Assembly: GCA_046081905.1 (NCBI GenBank)
Contig: JBJTWS010000266.1
Location: forward strand, 1-39,820
Direction: 5' to 3'
Origin: CBW1002 sp046081905
GTDB taxonomy: Bacteria > Cyanobacteriota > Cyanobacteriia > PCC-6307 > Cyanobiaceae
DNA: 39,820 bases
Position numbers and translations under genes: made by a program. Shown here piece by piece: positions 1 to 10,088 of the stretch (its first letter is position 1; each line of letters starts with the position of its first letter). The notes under the pieces are model-generated. The model was not told the DNA's origin, did no database searches, and saw only the letters and a list, made by a program, of their open reading frames with translations.

Positions 1-1110
1 GCCGCTCTGGAACTGCTTGGTCACCGCCTCCAGCACCGTGTCCCAATCCGGGCGGGTGTGGAACACGCGCGTGTGGTTCGCCATCCGCAGCGCGTCGCGC
101 TCCGGGTCGATGCGCCAGTTGCCCTCGCTGTCCTGCTGCCAGAGGTTGTCCTTGGCGCCGGCGGCCGAGTTGTCCTCCGCCGAGAACTGGCGCATGCCGG
201 CGCTGCGGCGGATGTTGCCGGCCACGATCGTCACCGCCGCCTCATCGATCAGCAGGCAGCACTCCACCGAGGTGAGCCGGCGGCCGTTGGCCTTGTTGAG
301 GATTTGGGCCACGCGGCCGTACAGATCCTTGAGCTTCACCGGGTTCGCCATCCCCCCGAAGCCCTTGAGGGTTTCGCCCACCGGCCGCACATCGGAGAGG
401 TCCACCGAGATCTCGATCGGCTCGCCTGCCGCGAAGCGCTCATCGCTGCAGAGCTCGAGCAGCAGCTGGTAGCTGTCCACCCATCCGCGGCGGGTGTCGC
501 CCACCTTGATGTGCACGTGCTGGCCCTCCACCTTGTGGGTGGTGTGCTCCTGGCGCAGCTCCGCTGTGGTGGCGCCGATGTCGCTCACTTCGGGGATCAC
601 CAGGCGGTTGCGCACCAACGGCAGCCGCTCGATCAGCCGCGGTTCGATGATGGCGCCGGTGCCGCAGCCCATCATCGCCAGGTCCATCATCAGCCCGAAG
701 GCCTCCCAGTTCACCAGGTTGGTGGAGGTGCAGTTGTAGGCACCGGAGAAGTTGTGGCGCTGCTCGATCCAGGGGGTGCCGCCGATCCACAGCCAGCGGC
801 CCGAGGGCAGCGCCTTCTGCTCCTGCTGCATCCGCCGCAGCAGGCTCACCTCCTCCTCGTTGAGGTGTCCCAGCCGGCGCAGACCTTCGAGGTTTCGCTC
901 CGCCACCTGGTGCCAGCTCTCGCGGCCGCTGGGGGTCTTGCGGCTGTAGGTCCGGTAGAACACCGGGTTGGCGGCCGGGGCGGTGGCGGGGAAATCGTCC
1001 GCCGTGGGGGACCCCTCTGTTGGCAGCTCCGCGGGGAGGGCCTCGTCGGCGAGGGAGGGACGTACGGGGGAGAGGGTCACAACGGCGCACACGGTCGTGT
1101 TGGGAACCAT
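1..1110 (-). CDS. nrdJ: Adenosylcobalamin-dependent ribonucleoside-triphosphate reductase, N-terminal 370 residues (class II RNR)
   Basis: Makes deoxyribonucleotides from ribonucleoside triphosphates using adenosylcobalamin to generate a cysteine thiyl radical, without oxygen or a separate radical subunit. The visible part contains the family stretch GNIRRSAGMRQFS and the block NFSGAYNCTSTN, whose Cys127 matches the first redox cysteine of the Lactobacillus leichmannii type (C119 by my alignment). The ATG at 1110 opens an uninterrupted frame to the window edge. The residues before about 50 (FYRTYSRK) look poorly conserved, so a later start is possible. The gene is cut by the left edge, so the radical-cysteine and C-terminal cysteines are not visible. 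It is divergent from the methyltransferase at 1214. Identification is firm. Confidence 0.95.
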   Translation of the reverse strand, partial: MVPNTTVCAVVTLSPVRPSLADEALPAELPTEGSPTADDFPATAPAANPVFYRTYSRKTPSGRESWHQVAERNLEGLRRLGHLNEEEVSLLRRMQQEQKALPSGRWLWIGGTPWIEQRHNFSGAYNCTSTNLVNWEAFGLMMDLAMMGCGTGAIIEPRLIERLPLVRNRLVIPEVSDIGATTAELRQEHTTHKVEGQHVHIKVGDTRRGWVDSYQLLLELCSDERFAAGEPIEISVDLSDVRPVGETLKGFGGMANPVKLKDLYGRVAQILNKANGRRLTSVECCLLIDEAAVTIVAGNIRRSAGMRQFSAEDNSAAGAKDNLWQQDSEGNWRIDPERDALRMANHTRVFHTRPDWDTVLEAVTKQFQSG

Positions 1111-1153
1111 ACCGCCAGTGGTGGGGGTGTCGAGGTTCACGCGGCACTACCCG

Positions 1154-1167
1154 CAGCGCTAGTGCTG
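1154..1167. promoter_or_regulatory. Imperfect palindrome in the nrdJ/methyltransferase divergent region
   Basis: The 103-nt region between the two divergent starts contains the 14-mer CAGCGCTAGTGCTG, a palindrome around CTAG with one mismatched pair. It could be an operator for either gene. It does not match the NrdR box as I know it. Only the symmetry supports this call. Confidence 0.2.
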
Positions 1168-1213
1168 GGGTGCGCCGGGTCGCCAGGCTGGGGGGAACCG
1201 CCGCCCGGACCCC

Positions 1214-1915
1214 ATGCCGCTGCTGCCCCGCACCCCCGAGCCGGAGCTGATGGACGAGCCGGAGCAGGTGCTGGCCTATGCCGGAGCCGATTTCAGCGCC
1301 GGCGACCAGGCCCTCGTGGAGCGGATCGCCAGCCTCTTCCCGGCCGGCCTCGGGGCGGAGCTGGTGGATCTGGGTTGCGGCCCGGGCAACATCACGTTTC
1401 GTCTGGCGGATCACTACCCCCAGGCGGCGGTGCTGGGGCTCGACGGAGCCCCGGCGATGCTGGCGCTGGCGCGGCAGCGGCTGACGCTCTGGCGGGCCAC
1501 CAATGGCGCGGCAGCCCCCGGGCGGCTGGAGTTTCGCGAGCTGCGGCTGCCCTGCCCGGCCGGCGGCGCGGCCGACCTGGCCGGACGCTTCAGCGGCGTG
1601 GTGAGCAACAGCCTTCTGCACCATCTGCACGATCCCCAGGTGCTGTGGCGCTCCGTGGCGGAGCTGGCGGCTCCCGGGGCGGCGCTGTACGTGAAGGACC
1701 TACGCCGTCCCGCCAGCGCGGAGGCCGCCGAGGCGTTGCTGCAGCGCCACCTGGGCTCGGCGCCGGCCGTGCTCCAGCGCGACTTCCTGGCCTCCCTCCA
1801 CGCCGCCTTCCGCCCGGAGGAGGTGGCGGCGCAGCTGGAGGCCGCGGGCCTCAGCGGACTGCAGGTGAATCCGCTCGACGATCGCTACCTGGAGGTGTGG
1901 GGCCGGCTTCCCTGA
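1214..1915 (+). CDS. Class I SAM-dependent methyltransferase
   Basis: A 233-residue Rossmann-fold methyltransferase. Motif I, VDLGCGPGNIT, lies at about residues 51-61 and binds S-adenosylmethionine. It is followed by an acidic loop at the end of strand 2 (LGLDGAPAML). An SNSLLHHLHD stretch occupies the motif IV region and VKDLRRPAS the next strand. The substrate cannot be read from the sequence; the general layout resembles small-molecule methyltransferases of the UbiE/Methyltransf_11/25 type. It is divergent from nrdJ and convergent with corA, 21 nt apart, so it is probably transcribed alone. Confidence 0.85.
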   Translation: MPLLPRTPEPELMDEPEQVLAYAGADFSAGDQALVERIASLFPAGLGAELVDLGCGPGNITFRLADHYPQAAVLGLDGAPAMLALARQRLTLWRATNGAAAPGRLEFRELRLPCPAGGAADLAGRFSGVVSNSLLHHLHDPQVLWRSVAELAAPGAALYVKDLRRPASAEAAEALLQRHLGSAPAVLQRDFLASLHAAFRPEEVAAQLEAAGLSGLQVNPLDDRYLEVWGRLP

Positions 1916-1936
1916 ATCCCTGCGGCGCCTGCGGCC

Positions 1937-3046
1937 TCAGAGCCAGCGCCGGCGGCGGAAATAGCCGAACAGGCTCAGGCCGAGCGTGATCATCACCGCC
2001 CAGACCACGAAGTAGCCGGGCTGCCAGTCCAGTTCGGGCATATTCTTGAAGTTCATGCCATAAACACCCACGATGAAGGTAAGTGGAATGAAGATCGTGG
2101 AGATGATCGTGAGCACCTTCATCACCTCGTTCATGCGGTAGCTGAGGCTGGAGAGGTAGGAATCGTGCAGGCTGGCCAGCACATCCCGCCCGGTTTCCAC
2201 CGAGTCGATCACCTGAAAGCTGTGGTCGTGCAGGTCGCGCCAGAACACGGTGGTTTCCGGCCGCTGCAGGGGGGAATCCCCCCGGGCCAGCAGCGCGAGC
2301 GACTCCCGCAGCGGCCAGGCGGCCTTGCGCAGCTTCAGCACCTGCGTCTTGAAGAAATGGATCTCCTGGATGTCGCCCGGGCGGGGATCCGTGAGGATGC
2401 GGGCATGGAAGATCTCGATCGCATCGCCGATCTGTTCGATGGCGAGGAAGTAGTGATCCACCACGGCATCGATCAGGCAGAACGCCAGATAGTCGGCGTG
2501 CATGCTGCGCACCCGCCCCAGCGCCTGCCGGATCCGCTCGCGCACGCTGTCGAACACATCCCCTTCATCCTCGAGGAAGGAGATCACGAAGTTGGCGCCG
2601 AAGATCACGCTCACATGTTCGGCTCGCAGGCTGGGGCTGCCGGCGCTGCACTCCAGCATCTTCAGCGCCACGAAGCAGTAGTGCGGGAAGAACTCGCACT
2701 TCGGCCGCTGGCTGGTGTTCACGATGTCCTCCACGGTCATCGGATGCAGCGCGAAGCTGCTCGCCAGGGCCTCGATCACGGCGATGTCGTGCACCCCGTT
2801 CACCTGGATCCACGACACCGTCTCCGTGGTCGCCAGGTCCGCGCAGTCGGCCACGGCCACGTCGCGGGCCTCCATCACCTGGATCGGATCGAAATCCAGC
2901 AGGTCGATGCGGCAGCTCTGCCGGCGCCGCTCACCGATGAACACCGCGGTGCCGGGCGCCAGGCCCACCTTGCTGGCCAGGCTGCGGCGACCCGACGGCA
3001 CGCCGAGGGAGGAACGATCAAAGGCGGCCATCCCCTTGGGCAGCAC
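1937..3046 (-). CDS. corA: Magnesium/cobalt transporter CorA
   Basis: A 369-residue inner-membrane divalent cation channel. The long N-terminal cytoplasmic domain is followed by two transmembrane helices at the extreme C-terminus. The first ends with the signature YGMNF (pore entrance) and is followed by the periplasmic loop KNMPELDW; the second ends in a basic tail FRRRRWL. This is the usual length for CorA. The first ATG is taken as start; a second ATG lies five codons downstream (MAAFD). The 51-nt gap to the divergent prfC ATG must hold both promoters. Confidence 0.95.
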   Translation of the reverse strand: MLPKGMAAFDRSSLGVPSGRRSLASKVGLAPGTAVFIGERRRQSCRIDLLDFDPIQVMEARDVAVADCADLATTETVSWIQVNGVHDIAVIEALASSFALHPMTVEDIVNTSQRPKCEFFPHYCFVALKMLECSAGSPSLRAEHVSVIFGANFVISFLEDEGDVFDSVRERIRQALGRVRSMHADYLAFCLIDAVVDHYFLAIEQIGDAIEIFHARILTDPRPGDIQEIHFFKTQVLKLRKAAWPLRESLALLARGDSPLQRPETTVFWRDLHDHSFQVIDSVETGRDVLASLHDSYLSSLSYRMNEVMKVLTIISTIFIPLTFIVGVYGMNFKNMPELDWQPGYFVVWAVMITLGLSLFGYFRRRRWL

Positions 3047-3097
3047 GCTTCACGCTAGGGGGAGCGGCTGGCCGTGCCGCCTGGCAGGCTGGGGGCC

Positions 3098-4768
<1,671 letters not shown>

Positions 4769-4778
4769 ACCGGCCACG

Positions 4779-4795
4779 CCCCGGCGGCGCCGGGG
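4779..4795 (+). terminator. GC hairpin after prfC
   Basis: A perfect 7-bp stem CCCCGGC/GCCGGGG with a GGC loop lies 10 nt after the prfC stop. There is no U-tract, so factor-independent termination is not certain. Confidence 0.4.
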
Positions 4796-4872
4796 AGCGG
4801 CCACGGTCGGCAGCGGGACCCGCCAGAATCTCAGTTACTAACCGAAAGGTTCCGTAACGGAAGGTCACGTCG

Positions 4873-5097
4873 ATGCCCACGCCGGTCTGGCTGGTGCGTC
4901 CCCGCAGCGACGGGGGCTGCGATTACGTCAGCTTCCTCCCCTCCCAGGGAGCCGTGGAGATGCGGGAAGGCAGCCATCTCCCCCCCCAGATGCCCCTGCT
5001 CAAGCGCCGCCACCGGCTCGCCCTGGCGGAGGCCGAGGCCTGGCGGCGGCGGTTGCAGCAGGAGGCCGGATACCACTGCAGCGATCCCCTCTTCTGA
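4873..5097 (+). CDS. Small DUF1651-like protein
   Basis: A 74-residue protein with no signal peptide or membrane segment. It starts with a Trp-Leu-Val segment (VWLVRPR) and ends in a basic, Ala-rich helix (PLLKRRHRLALAEAEAWRRR) and an aromatic tail. This layout resembles the DUF1651 family of marine picocyanobacteria; that assignment is from memory of the pattern. A GGAAGG Shine-Dalgarno sequence at 4859-4864 precedes the ATG. A small hairpin TTCCG-TAA-CGGAA (4850-4862) overlaps that ribosome binding site and could limit initiation. Function unknown. Confidence 0.6.
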   Translation: MPTPVWLVRPRSDGGCDYVSFLPSQGAVEMREGSHLPPQMPLLKRRHRLALAEAEAWRRRLQQEAGYHCSDPLF

Positions 5098-5155
5098 AAC
5101 CGGCGCCCCCAGGGCCTCCGGTTCTCGATACGCTCCTGGATACGCAGTGCTGGCC

Positions 5156-5842
5156 ATGAATCAAGGTTCCGATCAGCCCCCCCGCGCGGCCGACGCCTCC
5201 GACCCCTACCGGCGGCTGGGAGTTCCCGCCGATGCCAGCTTCGATGCGGTGCAGGCCGCCAAGCAGGCCCGCCTAGAGGAAGCCGGCGACGATCCCCTGG
5301 CCCGCTCCCGGATCGAGGCCGCCTACGACGCCGTGCTGATGGACCGGCTCAAGGAGCGCCAGCAGGGGCGCGTGAGTTTCGCCGCCCGCTCCGCCTCCCA
5401 GCGGGAACAGGCCTCTCCGCCGCCGGCCCGGCCGGTGCTGCCGGCCCTGCCCCAGCTGCCTGCCCTGCCGGCAGCCCGCTTCTCCAGCTCCCCGCTGCGG
5501 CTGCCCAGCTTCTCCCTGGCCAGCGGCCGCGAGCTCTGGGTCCCGCTCGCCGGCATCGGCACCGTGCTGGCCCTGCTGCTCTTTGCCCCCTCGGCCTCCC
5601 CGGAACTGCTGCTGGCCCTGGCCACCGGCGTGGCGGTGATCAACCTGCAGCGGCGCTTTGGCCGCCTGCTGGGCGCCGTGGGCTGGAGCTTCGCCCTGCT
5701 CAGCCTCGGCCTGCTGCTCGGTGGGCTGCTGGCCGGAGCCCTGCCGGCCGCCCTTCCCCTGGGGCTGCCGCTCACTGCCCTGCAGGTGCAGAGCCTGCCG
5801 GCCCTGCTGCTCCTGCTGCTCGGCTCGCTGCTGCTGGCCTGA
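5156..5842 (+). CDS. CPP1-like protein: J-like domain plus membrane helices
   Basis: A 228-residue protein. Residues about 14-75 form a degenerate J-like domain (DPYRRLGVPADASFDAVQAA, then a helix with IEAAYDAVLMDRLKERQQGR) without the HPD motif. A Pro/Ala-rich linker follows, then about four hydrophobic segments (from about residue 128 to the end). This is the layout of the cyanobacterial and plastid CPP1 family, chaperone-like proteins that in plants stabilise protochlorophyllide oxidoreductase. The ATG at 5156 is preferred to an in-frame GTG nine bases upstream. It is convergent with hslO. Confidence 0.8.
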   Translation: MNQGSDQPPRAADASDPYRRLGVPADASFDAVQAAKQARLEEAGDDPLARSRIEAAYDAVLMDRLKERQQGRVSFAARSASQREQASPPPARPVLPALPQLPALPAARFSSSPLRLPSFSLASGRELWVPLAGIGTVLALLLFAPSASPELLLALATGVAVINLQRRFGRLLGAVGWSFALLSLGLLLGGLLAGALPAALPLGLPLTALQVQSLPALLLLLLGSLLLA

Positions 5843-5870
5843 TCCGGCCCATGCCTGCGGCCGGGCTCAG
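5839..5870. terminator. Bidirectional terminator between the CPP1-like gene and hslO
   Basis: Inverted repeat with arms CTGA-T-CCGGCC (5839-5849) and GGCCGG-GC-TCAG (5859-5870) around a 9-nt loop. Each arm contains the stop codon of one of the two convergent genes. No U-tract. Confidence 0.4.
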
Positions 5871-6781
5871 GCCGGCGCCAGTTCGTCGATCAGCTCCTGC
5901 AGTTCGGGGGCCTGCACGGTGTACACCTCGTTGCAGAAGTGGCAGGTGAGCTCCGCCTGGCCGTCTTCCCGCAGCATGGCGCTGAGTTCGTCATGGCCCA
6001 GCAGCTTGAGGGCGCTCACGCTGCGGCTGCGGCTGCAGGGGCAGTGGAAGTGCACCGCCTGGCGCGCTTCGCCCTCCTCCAGCATCTGTGGATCGAGGTC
6101 CGGGAAGATGTCCTCCAGCAGGGCCTGCAGGTTCCCCTCCGAGGCCGCCAGCCGGGAGCTGAAGCCCTCGATCTCGCGGCAGCGCTCCTCCAGCAGCGCC
6201 ACCAGGGCCGGCTCGCGCGCCGCCTTGGGCAGCACCTGCACCAGCACGCCACCGGCGCAGCGCACCCCTGAGCTGTCGATCTGCTCCCCCACGAACACCG
6301 CCGAGGGGGTCTGCTCGGAGTGGAGCAGGTAGGAGGCCACGTCTTCGCCGATGGCGCCCCCCACCAGCTCCACCGTGCTGCTGAACGGTTCCCCCTCCCC
6401 CAGGTCGCGCACCACGTGCAGGTAGCCGGTGCCGGTGGCGCGGCGGAAATCGAAGTGGGCCTGCCCCTCGCTCTCCCGCACCAGATCCAGTTCCAGAGCC
6501 GGGTTGCCCACGTAGCCGCGCACGCTGCCATCGCGGCCGGCATCCACCATCAGCCCCCGCAGCGGCCCATCCGACTGGATGCGCAGGTTCACGCGCCCGT
6601 GGGCCACCTTCATCGAGCTGGCCAGCAGCAGGCCCGCCGTCATCGCCCGCCCCAGCAGAGCCGTGGTGAGGAAGGAGAGGCCATGGCGGCGGCGCGCGTA
6701 GCGGCTCGCCACCGTGGTGGAAACCGCCACCAGGCGGATGCCGCCTCCGGCGGCGGTGGCTCGCACCAGCTGATCGCTCAT
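5867..6781 (-). CDS. hslO: Redox-regulated chaperone Hsp33
   Basis: A 304-residue cytosolic holdase activated by oxidation. The N-terminal block MSDQLVRATAAGGGIR is typical, and the C-terminal zinc switch has C247-x-C249 and C280-x2-C283. The chosen ATG (6781) starts at this conserved block. An in-frame ATG at 6811 would add ten residues and would overlap the stop of the upstream ABC ATPase gene as ATGA, so coupling from that start is possible. The two genes appear to be co-transcribed. Confidence 0.95.
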   Translation of the reverse strand: MSDQLVRATAAGGGIRLVAVSTTVASRYARRRHGLSFLTTALLGRAMTAGLLLASSMKVAHGRVNLRIQSDGPLRGLMVDAGRDGSVRGYVGNPALELDLVRESEGQAHFDFRRATGTGYLHVVRDLGEGEPFSSTVELVGGAIGEDVASYLLHSEQTPSAVFVGEQIDSSGVRCAGGVLVQVLPKAAREPALVALLEERCREIEGFSSRLAASEGNLQALLEDIFPDLDPQMLEEGEARQAVHFHCPCSRSRSVSALKLLGHDELSAMLREDGQAELTCHFCNEVYTVQAPELQELIDELAPA

Positions 6782-6810
6782 CGCTCCGTGGTTCCCGCCG
6801 GAACCCAACA

Positions 6811-7479
6811 TCAGGGCATCGTACGGATCGCGTCCGGGATCGCCTCCCGGCTGGCGAGGGGCTGGAGCTCCCCGTTGGCCAGCCGCCAGCGCTGCTCCGC
6901 CAGTTCCCCGAACAGCTCCGGTTCGTGGGTCACCACCAGCACGGCCCGCTCCCGCGCGATCGACCCGAGCAGCTGCAGCACTTCGTGGCGCACGGTCCAG
7001 TCGAGGCCGGCGGTGGGTTCATCCAGCAGCAGCACCTTCGGATCCCGCAGCAGCTGCACCGCCAGGGCGAGCCGCCGCTGCTGGCCGCCGCTGAGCCGCT
7101 CCGGCGGCTGCTGCAGCGACAGGCCCTCCAGCCCCACCTGACGCAGCACCGCCTCGGCCCGCTCGGCCGCCAGCCGCCGCTGGCCCAGCTTCAGCTCCTG
7201 GCCCACCGTGAGGCCGAGGAAATGGCGCTCGGGGAACTGGAACACCAGCCCGCAGAGCCAGCGCCGCTGGCGACTGCCGAGTAGCTGGTCGTTCCAGAGG
7301 ATGCGGCCCCCATCGGCCTCCGCCAGGCCGCTGATCACCTCCAGCAGGGTGGTCTTGCCGCAGCCGCTGGGCCCGGTGATCAGGGCCGGGGCCCCCACCT
7401 CCAGCCCCAGGTTCACGTCGCGCAGGATCGGTTCGGCCGCCGTGGCGGGCTGGTAGCGGAGAGAGCGCAGCTCGAGCAT
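6811..7479 (-). CDS. ABC transporter ATP-binding protein, EcfA/CbiO-like
   Basis: A 222-residue single nucleotide-binding domain. Walker A is GPSGCGKTT, the Q-loop is VFQFPERHFLG, the ABC signature is LSGGQQRR, Walker B is VLLLDEPTAGLD and the H-loop is VTHE. The FQFPE Q-loop is typical of ATPases of energy-coupling-factor vitamin and metal transporters. No permease or substrate-binding gene is adjacent, so the partner and substrate are unknown. It lies directly upstream of hslO with the stop overlapping an ATG. Confidence 0.88.
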   Translation of the reverse strand: MLELRSLRYQPATAAEPILRDVNLGLEVGAPALITGPSGCGKTTLLEVISGLAEADGGRILWNDQLLGSRQRRWLCGLVFQFPERHFLGLTVGQELKLGQRRLAAERAEAVLRQVGLEGLSLQQPPERLSGGQQRRLALAVQLLRDPKVLLLDEPTAGLDWTVRHEVLQLLGSIARERAVLVVTHEPELFGELAEQRWRLANGELQPLASREAIPDAIRTMP

Positions 7480-7574
7480 CGATCCAGCATGCAGGGCCAG
7501 CCGGCTGGCTGTGCCTGCTGGGGCGGCGGCTCTGATAGGACACCCCCACCCGGCCGCAGCGCAGCAGAGGTTTC

Positions 7575-8018
7575 ATGGAGGTTCGCTTTCGCGACGTAGA
7601 TCCCTTCAACTGCTGGATCTGGCTTCGCTTCGCCCATCCGCTCGGAGCGGGGGAGCGGAGCTACGTGGAAACCGTGTTCGACAGCTGGTTCTTCCTTGGC
7701 AAGCTGGGCGGCTTCAACGCCGAGAACCTGCAGGTGCACGAGGAGGGCGCAGAGCTGAGCTGGCTCGTCTACGACCAGGAGGGCCCCGAGCAGGCCATGC
7801 CGGCCCTGATGCACAACATGGGTCCCCTGGAGCTGCAGGGGGAGTGGGCCCGCTGCTGGGTGGACCTGGGCACCAGCGATGCCTTCGGGCTCGATGTGCT
7901 GCTGAATGCCCTGCGCCAGCTCGATCGCGACGTGGTGGAGATCGCCGAGGTGATCGTGGGCGGCCTCAACGACGACTGGCCGATCGAGGAGGAGCCCGAC
8001 TCCCCCTTCCTGGCCTGA
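7575..8018 (+). CDS. DUF3531 family protein
   Basis: A 147-residue soluble protein conserved in cyanobacteria and plastids. Recognisable blocks are MEVRFRDVDPFNCWIW at the N-terminus, WFFLGKLGGFNAENLQV in the middle, and an acidic C-terminal tail. No catalytic motif is evident and no function is established. It precedes rsmE on the same strand by 33 nt and may be co-transcribed with it. Confidence 0.88.
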   Translation: MEVRFRDVDPFNCWIWLRFAHPLGAGERSYVETVFDSWFFLGKLGGFNAENLQVHEEGAELSWLVYDQEGPEQAMPALMHNMGPLELQGEWARCWVDLGTSDAFGLDVLLNALRQLDRDVVEIAEVIVGGLNDDWPIEEEPDSPFLA

Positions 8019-8051
8019 GCCACCCCGGTTGCCGCCCGGTGTCTTGCCGCC

Positions 8052-8831
8052 ATGGCCCGTGAACTCCGCCGCCTGCTGATCGATCCGGCCCGCCTGGATG
8101 GCACTAGCGCTGTGCTGGCCCTGAGCCGCGAGGAGAGCCACTACCTCGGCCGGGTGCTGCGGCTGCGCTCCGGCGGGCGCTTCGCGGTGGTGGATGGCTG
8201 CGGCCACCTCTGGACGGCCCGGCTGCTGGAGGCCGGCCGGGCGGAACTGGAGCAACCACTGGAGCAGCCCCTCGAGCGGCAGGAGCCCCCTGCGCCGCGT
8301 CTGGTGCTCGCCCTGGCGATGCCGCGCCGCGATGGGGAGGTGGTGCTGCGCATGGCCACCGAGCTGGGCGTCGATGGTTTTCGGCTGCTGCGGGCCGAGC
8401 GGGGCGTGCTGCGCGGCCCCGAGGGCGGCGAGGGGGCGGTGCCCGGCCGCTGGCGCACGATCGTGCGGGAAGCGGCGGAGCAGTGCGAGCGCCTCTGGCT
8501 TCCCACCTGGGAGCCCTCCAGCTCGGCCCTGGAGCTGTTTGCCGCCTCCGCCCCCGCATCCACTGCCTGGGGCGTTCGGCTGCTGGCCACCACCCGCCGG
8601 GCTGGCTTGCCGGCCTTGGAGGAGGCCCTCGCGCCGGCAGAGGCCGCTGCGGAAGGCGGCAGCTCGATCACCCTGGCGATCGGGCCGGAGGGGGGCTGGT
8701 CGGCGCGGGAGGAGGAACGGGCCGCCGCTGCGGGCTGGCGGGCGGCGAGCCTGGGCGCCACGATCCTGCGCAGCTCCACCGCGGCCGTGGCGGCGGTGGC
8801 CCGGCTCGCGGGCGTGGTGCGGCCCGCCTGA
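8052..8831 (+). CDS. rsmE: 16S rRNA (uracil1498-N3)-methyltransferase
   Basis: A 259-residue SPOUT-class methyltransferase that modifies U1498 of 16S rRNA in the assembled 30S subunit. An N-terminal PUA-like domain (ESHYLGRVLRLRSGG at about 24-38) is followed by the knotted SAM-binding domain. The latter carries the diagnostic IGPEGGWSAREE and LGATILRSSTAAVAA motifs near the C-terminus. Length is normal for the family. The ATG at 8052 is the first in frame. Confidence 0.95.
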   Translation: MARELRRLLIDPARLDGTSAVLALSREESHYLGRVLRLRSGGRFAVVDGCGHLWTARLLEAGRAELEQPLEQPLERQEPPAPRLVLALAMPRRDGEVVLRMATELGVDGFRLLRAERGVLRGPEGGEGAVPGRWRTIVREAAEQCERLWLPTWEPSSSALELFAASAPASTAWGVRLLATTRRAGLPALEEALAPAEAAAEGGSSITLAIGPEGGWSAREEERAAAAGWRAASLGATILRSSTAAVAAVARLAGVVRPA

Positions 8832-8853
8832 GGGGGGCGGCCCGGGCCCTCAG
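8828..8853. terminator. Bidirectional terminator between rsmE and the 8856-9242 gene
   Basis: Inverted repeat CTGAGGG (8828-8834) and CCCTCAG (8847-8853) with a GC-rich interior. The left arm contains the rsmE stop codon, and the right arm ends 2 nt before the stop of the convergent gene. Confidence 0.5.
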
Positions 8854-8855
8854 GC

Positions 8856-9242
8856 TCAGTTGCGGAACATGCCGGCGGCCATGTCGCGGAAGCCCGCCAG
8901 GTTGGCGCCACCGCGGCGGCGGCGGCTGGGCACGGCGGCGCCGGGCACCAGGCAGTTGGGGGCGAAGGTGGCCAGGCTCGGGGCCGGACGGCTGGCGGCG
9001 GCGGCGGCCAGCTCAGCCGCGATCGCTTCGGCGGTGGTGAGGGTGGCCTCGCCGCTCGGGGCGGCGGCAGTGGCGGCGGGAGCCGCGGTGGCCGGGGCCT
9101 CTTCCTTCTTCAAGGCGGCTGGCTTCTCCTGGGCGGAAGTCTCGCTCACCGGCGCCACCACCACCTTCGCGGGTTCCGCCTTGGCGGCCTGGGACTCGCC
9201 GCCCAGTTCGAGGAAAAACGCAGGCTTGCGCTTGAACACCAT
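8856..9242 (-). CDS. Small conserved protein with Ala/Pro/Lys-rich linker
   Basis: A 128-residue protein with three parts. There is a short N-terminal block (MVFKRKPAFFLELGG), a low-complexity Ala/Glu/Lys/Pro linker of about 75 residues, and a basic C-terminal block RRRRGGANLAGFRDMAAGMF. The two ends look conserved and the middle looks disordered. I believe similar proteins with this C-terminal block occur in marine Synechococcus and Prochlorococcus, with unknown function. No membrane segment or catalytic motif. It faces rsmE and is divergent from the VTE6-type gene. Confidence 0.7.
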   Translation of the reverse strand: MVFKRKPAFFLELGGESQAAKAEPAKVVVAPVSETSAQEKPAALKKEEAPATAAPAATAAAPSGEATLTTAEAIAAELAAAAASRPAPSLATFAPNCLVPGAAVPSRRRRGGANLAGFRDMAAGMFRN

Positions 9243-9341
9243 GGCGGCGCCGTTGGACTGGGCCGATTATCCGCTCCACCGGGCGGGATCCCCGGCCTGG
9301 CTTAGATCTGTGCAACACATCCCCACCAGGCCGCCCAGCCC

Positions 9342-10088
9342 GTGCCGGACCAGACCCCCCTCCACTGGCTGCTCGCCCTGCTGCTGAACGGCGCCCTGAT
9401 CGCGCTGGCCCAGCCGCTGCCGGTGCTCACCCGGGCCGGCTGGGTGCATGCGGGGGTGCTGGGCACGTTGCTGTGGGGCTGTGTCGGCGCCCCCGGCTGG
9501 CTGGCGGTGGTGGCCTACCTGCTGCTCGGCTCCGCCGTGACCCGCCTCGGCCTTCGGCGCAAGCAGGAGCAGGGACTCGCCGAGGGGCGGGGTGGGCGCC
9601 GCGGCCCCGAGAACGTGTGGGGTTCGGCCCTCACCGGTGCCCTGCTGGCGGTGGCGGTGCCCCTCAGCCCCGCCGCCTGGCATCCCCTGCTGCTGATCGG
9701 CTTTGCGGCCAGCTTCGCCGCCAAGCTGGCGGACACCTTCGGCAGCGAGATCGGCAAGCGCTGGGGGCGCCACACGGTGCTGATCACCACCCTGCGGCCG
9801 GTACCGCCCGGCACGGAGGGGGCCGTGAGCCTCGAGGGCACGGCGGCCAGCCTCGCCGGCAGCGCCCTGATGGCGGCCATCCTGCTGGCGCTGGGGCTGC
9901 TCACCACCCCGGCCGCCTGGGCGCTGGTGGTGGTGGTGGGCCTGGTGGCCACCCTGCTGGAGAGCCTCCTGGGGGCCACCCTGCAGCAGCGGGTGCCCTG
10001 GCTTGGCAATGAGCTGATCAACGGCCTCCAGACCTTGGTGGCGGCCCTGCTGGCCCTGGCGGCGGCGGGCCTGCTCCGGCTTCCGTGA
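9342..10088 (+). CDS. DUF92/TIGR00297 membrane protein, VTE6-type phytyl-phosphate kinase
   Basis: A 248-residue integral membrane protein of the DUF92 family with about six hydrophobic segments. Key stretches are RRGPENVWGSALTG and the acidic FAAKLADTFGSEIGKRWG, followed by LEGTAASLAGSA. The plant homologue VTE6 phosphorylates phytyl phosphate to phytyl diphosphate for tocopherol and phylloquinone synthesis, salvaging phytol from chlorophyll. That role is inferred here from family membership. The start is a GTG, as no ATG fits. Its 3' end overlaps the convergent sigma factor gene by 71 nt. Confidence 0.82.
   Translation: MPDQTPLHWLLALLLNGALIALAQPLPVLTRAGWVHAGVLGTLLWGCVGAPGWLAVVAYLLLGSAVTRLGLRRKQEQGLAEGRGGRRGPENVWGSALTGALLAVAVPLSPAAWHPLLLIGFAASFAAKLADTFGSEIGKRWGRHTVLITTLRPVPPGTEGAVSLEGTAASLAGSALMAAILLALGLLTTPAAWALVVVVGLVATLLESLLGATLQQRVPWLGNELINGLQTLVAALLALAAAGLLRLP

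Noticed and set aside
1111..1213. A cobalamin riboswitch before nrdJ
   Set aside because: A CCACTG-like string is present, but the region is too short and lacks the other conserved riboswitch elements.
58..1989. A 643-codon open frame on the plus strand
   Set aside because: It is antisense to nrdJ and overlaps the methyltransferase in another frame; its product is low-complexity and Gly/Pro/Arg/His-rich. Long shadow frames are expected at this GC content.
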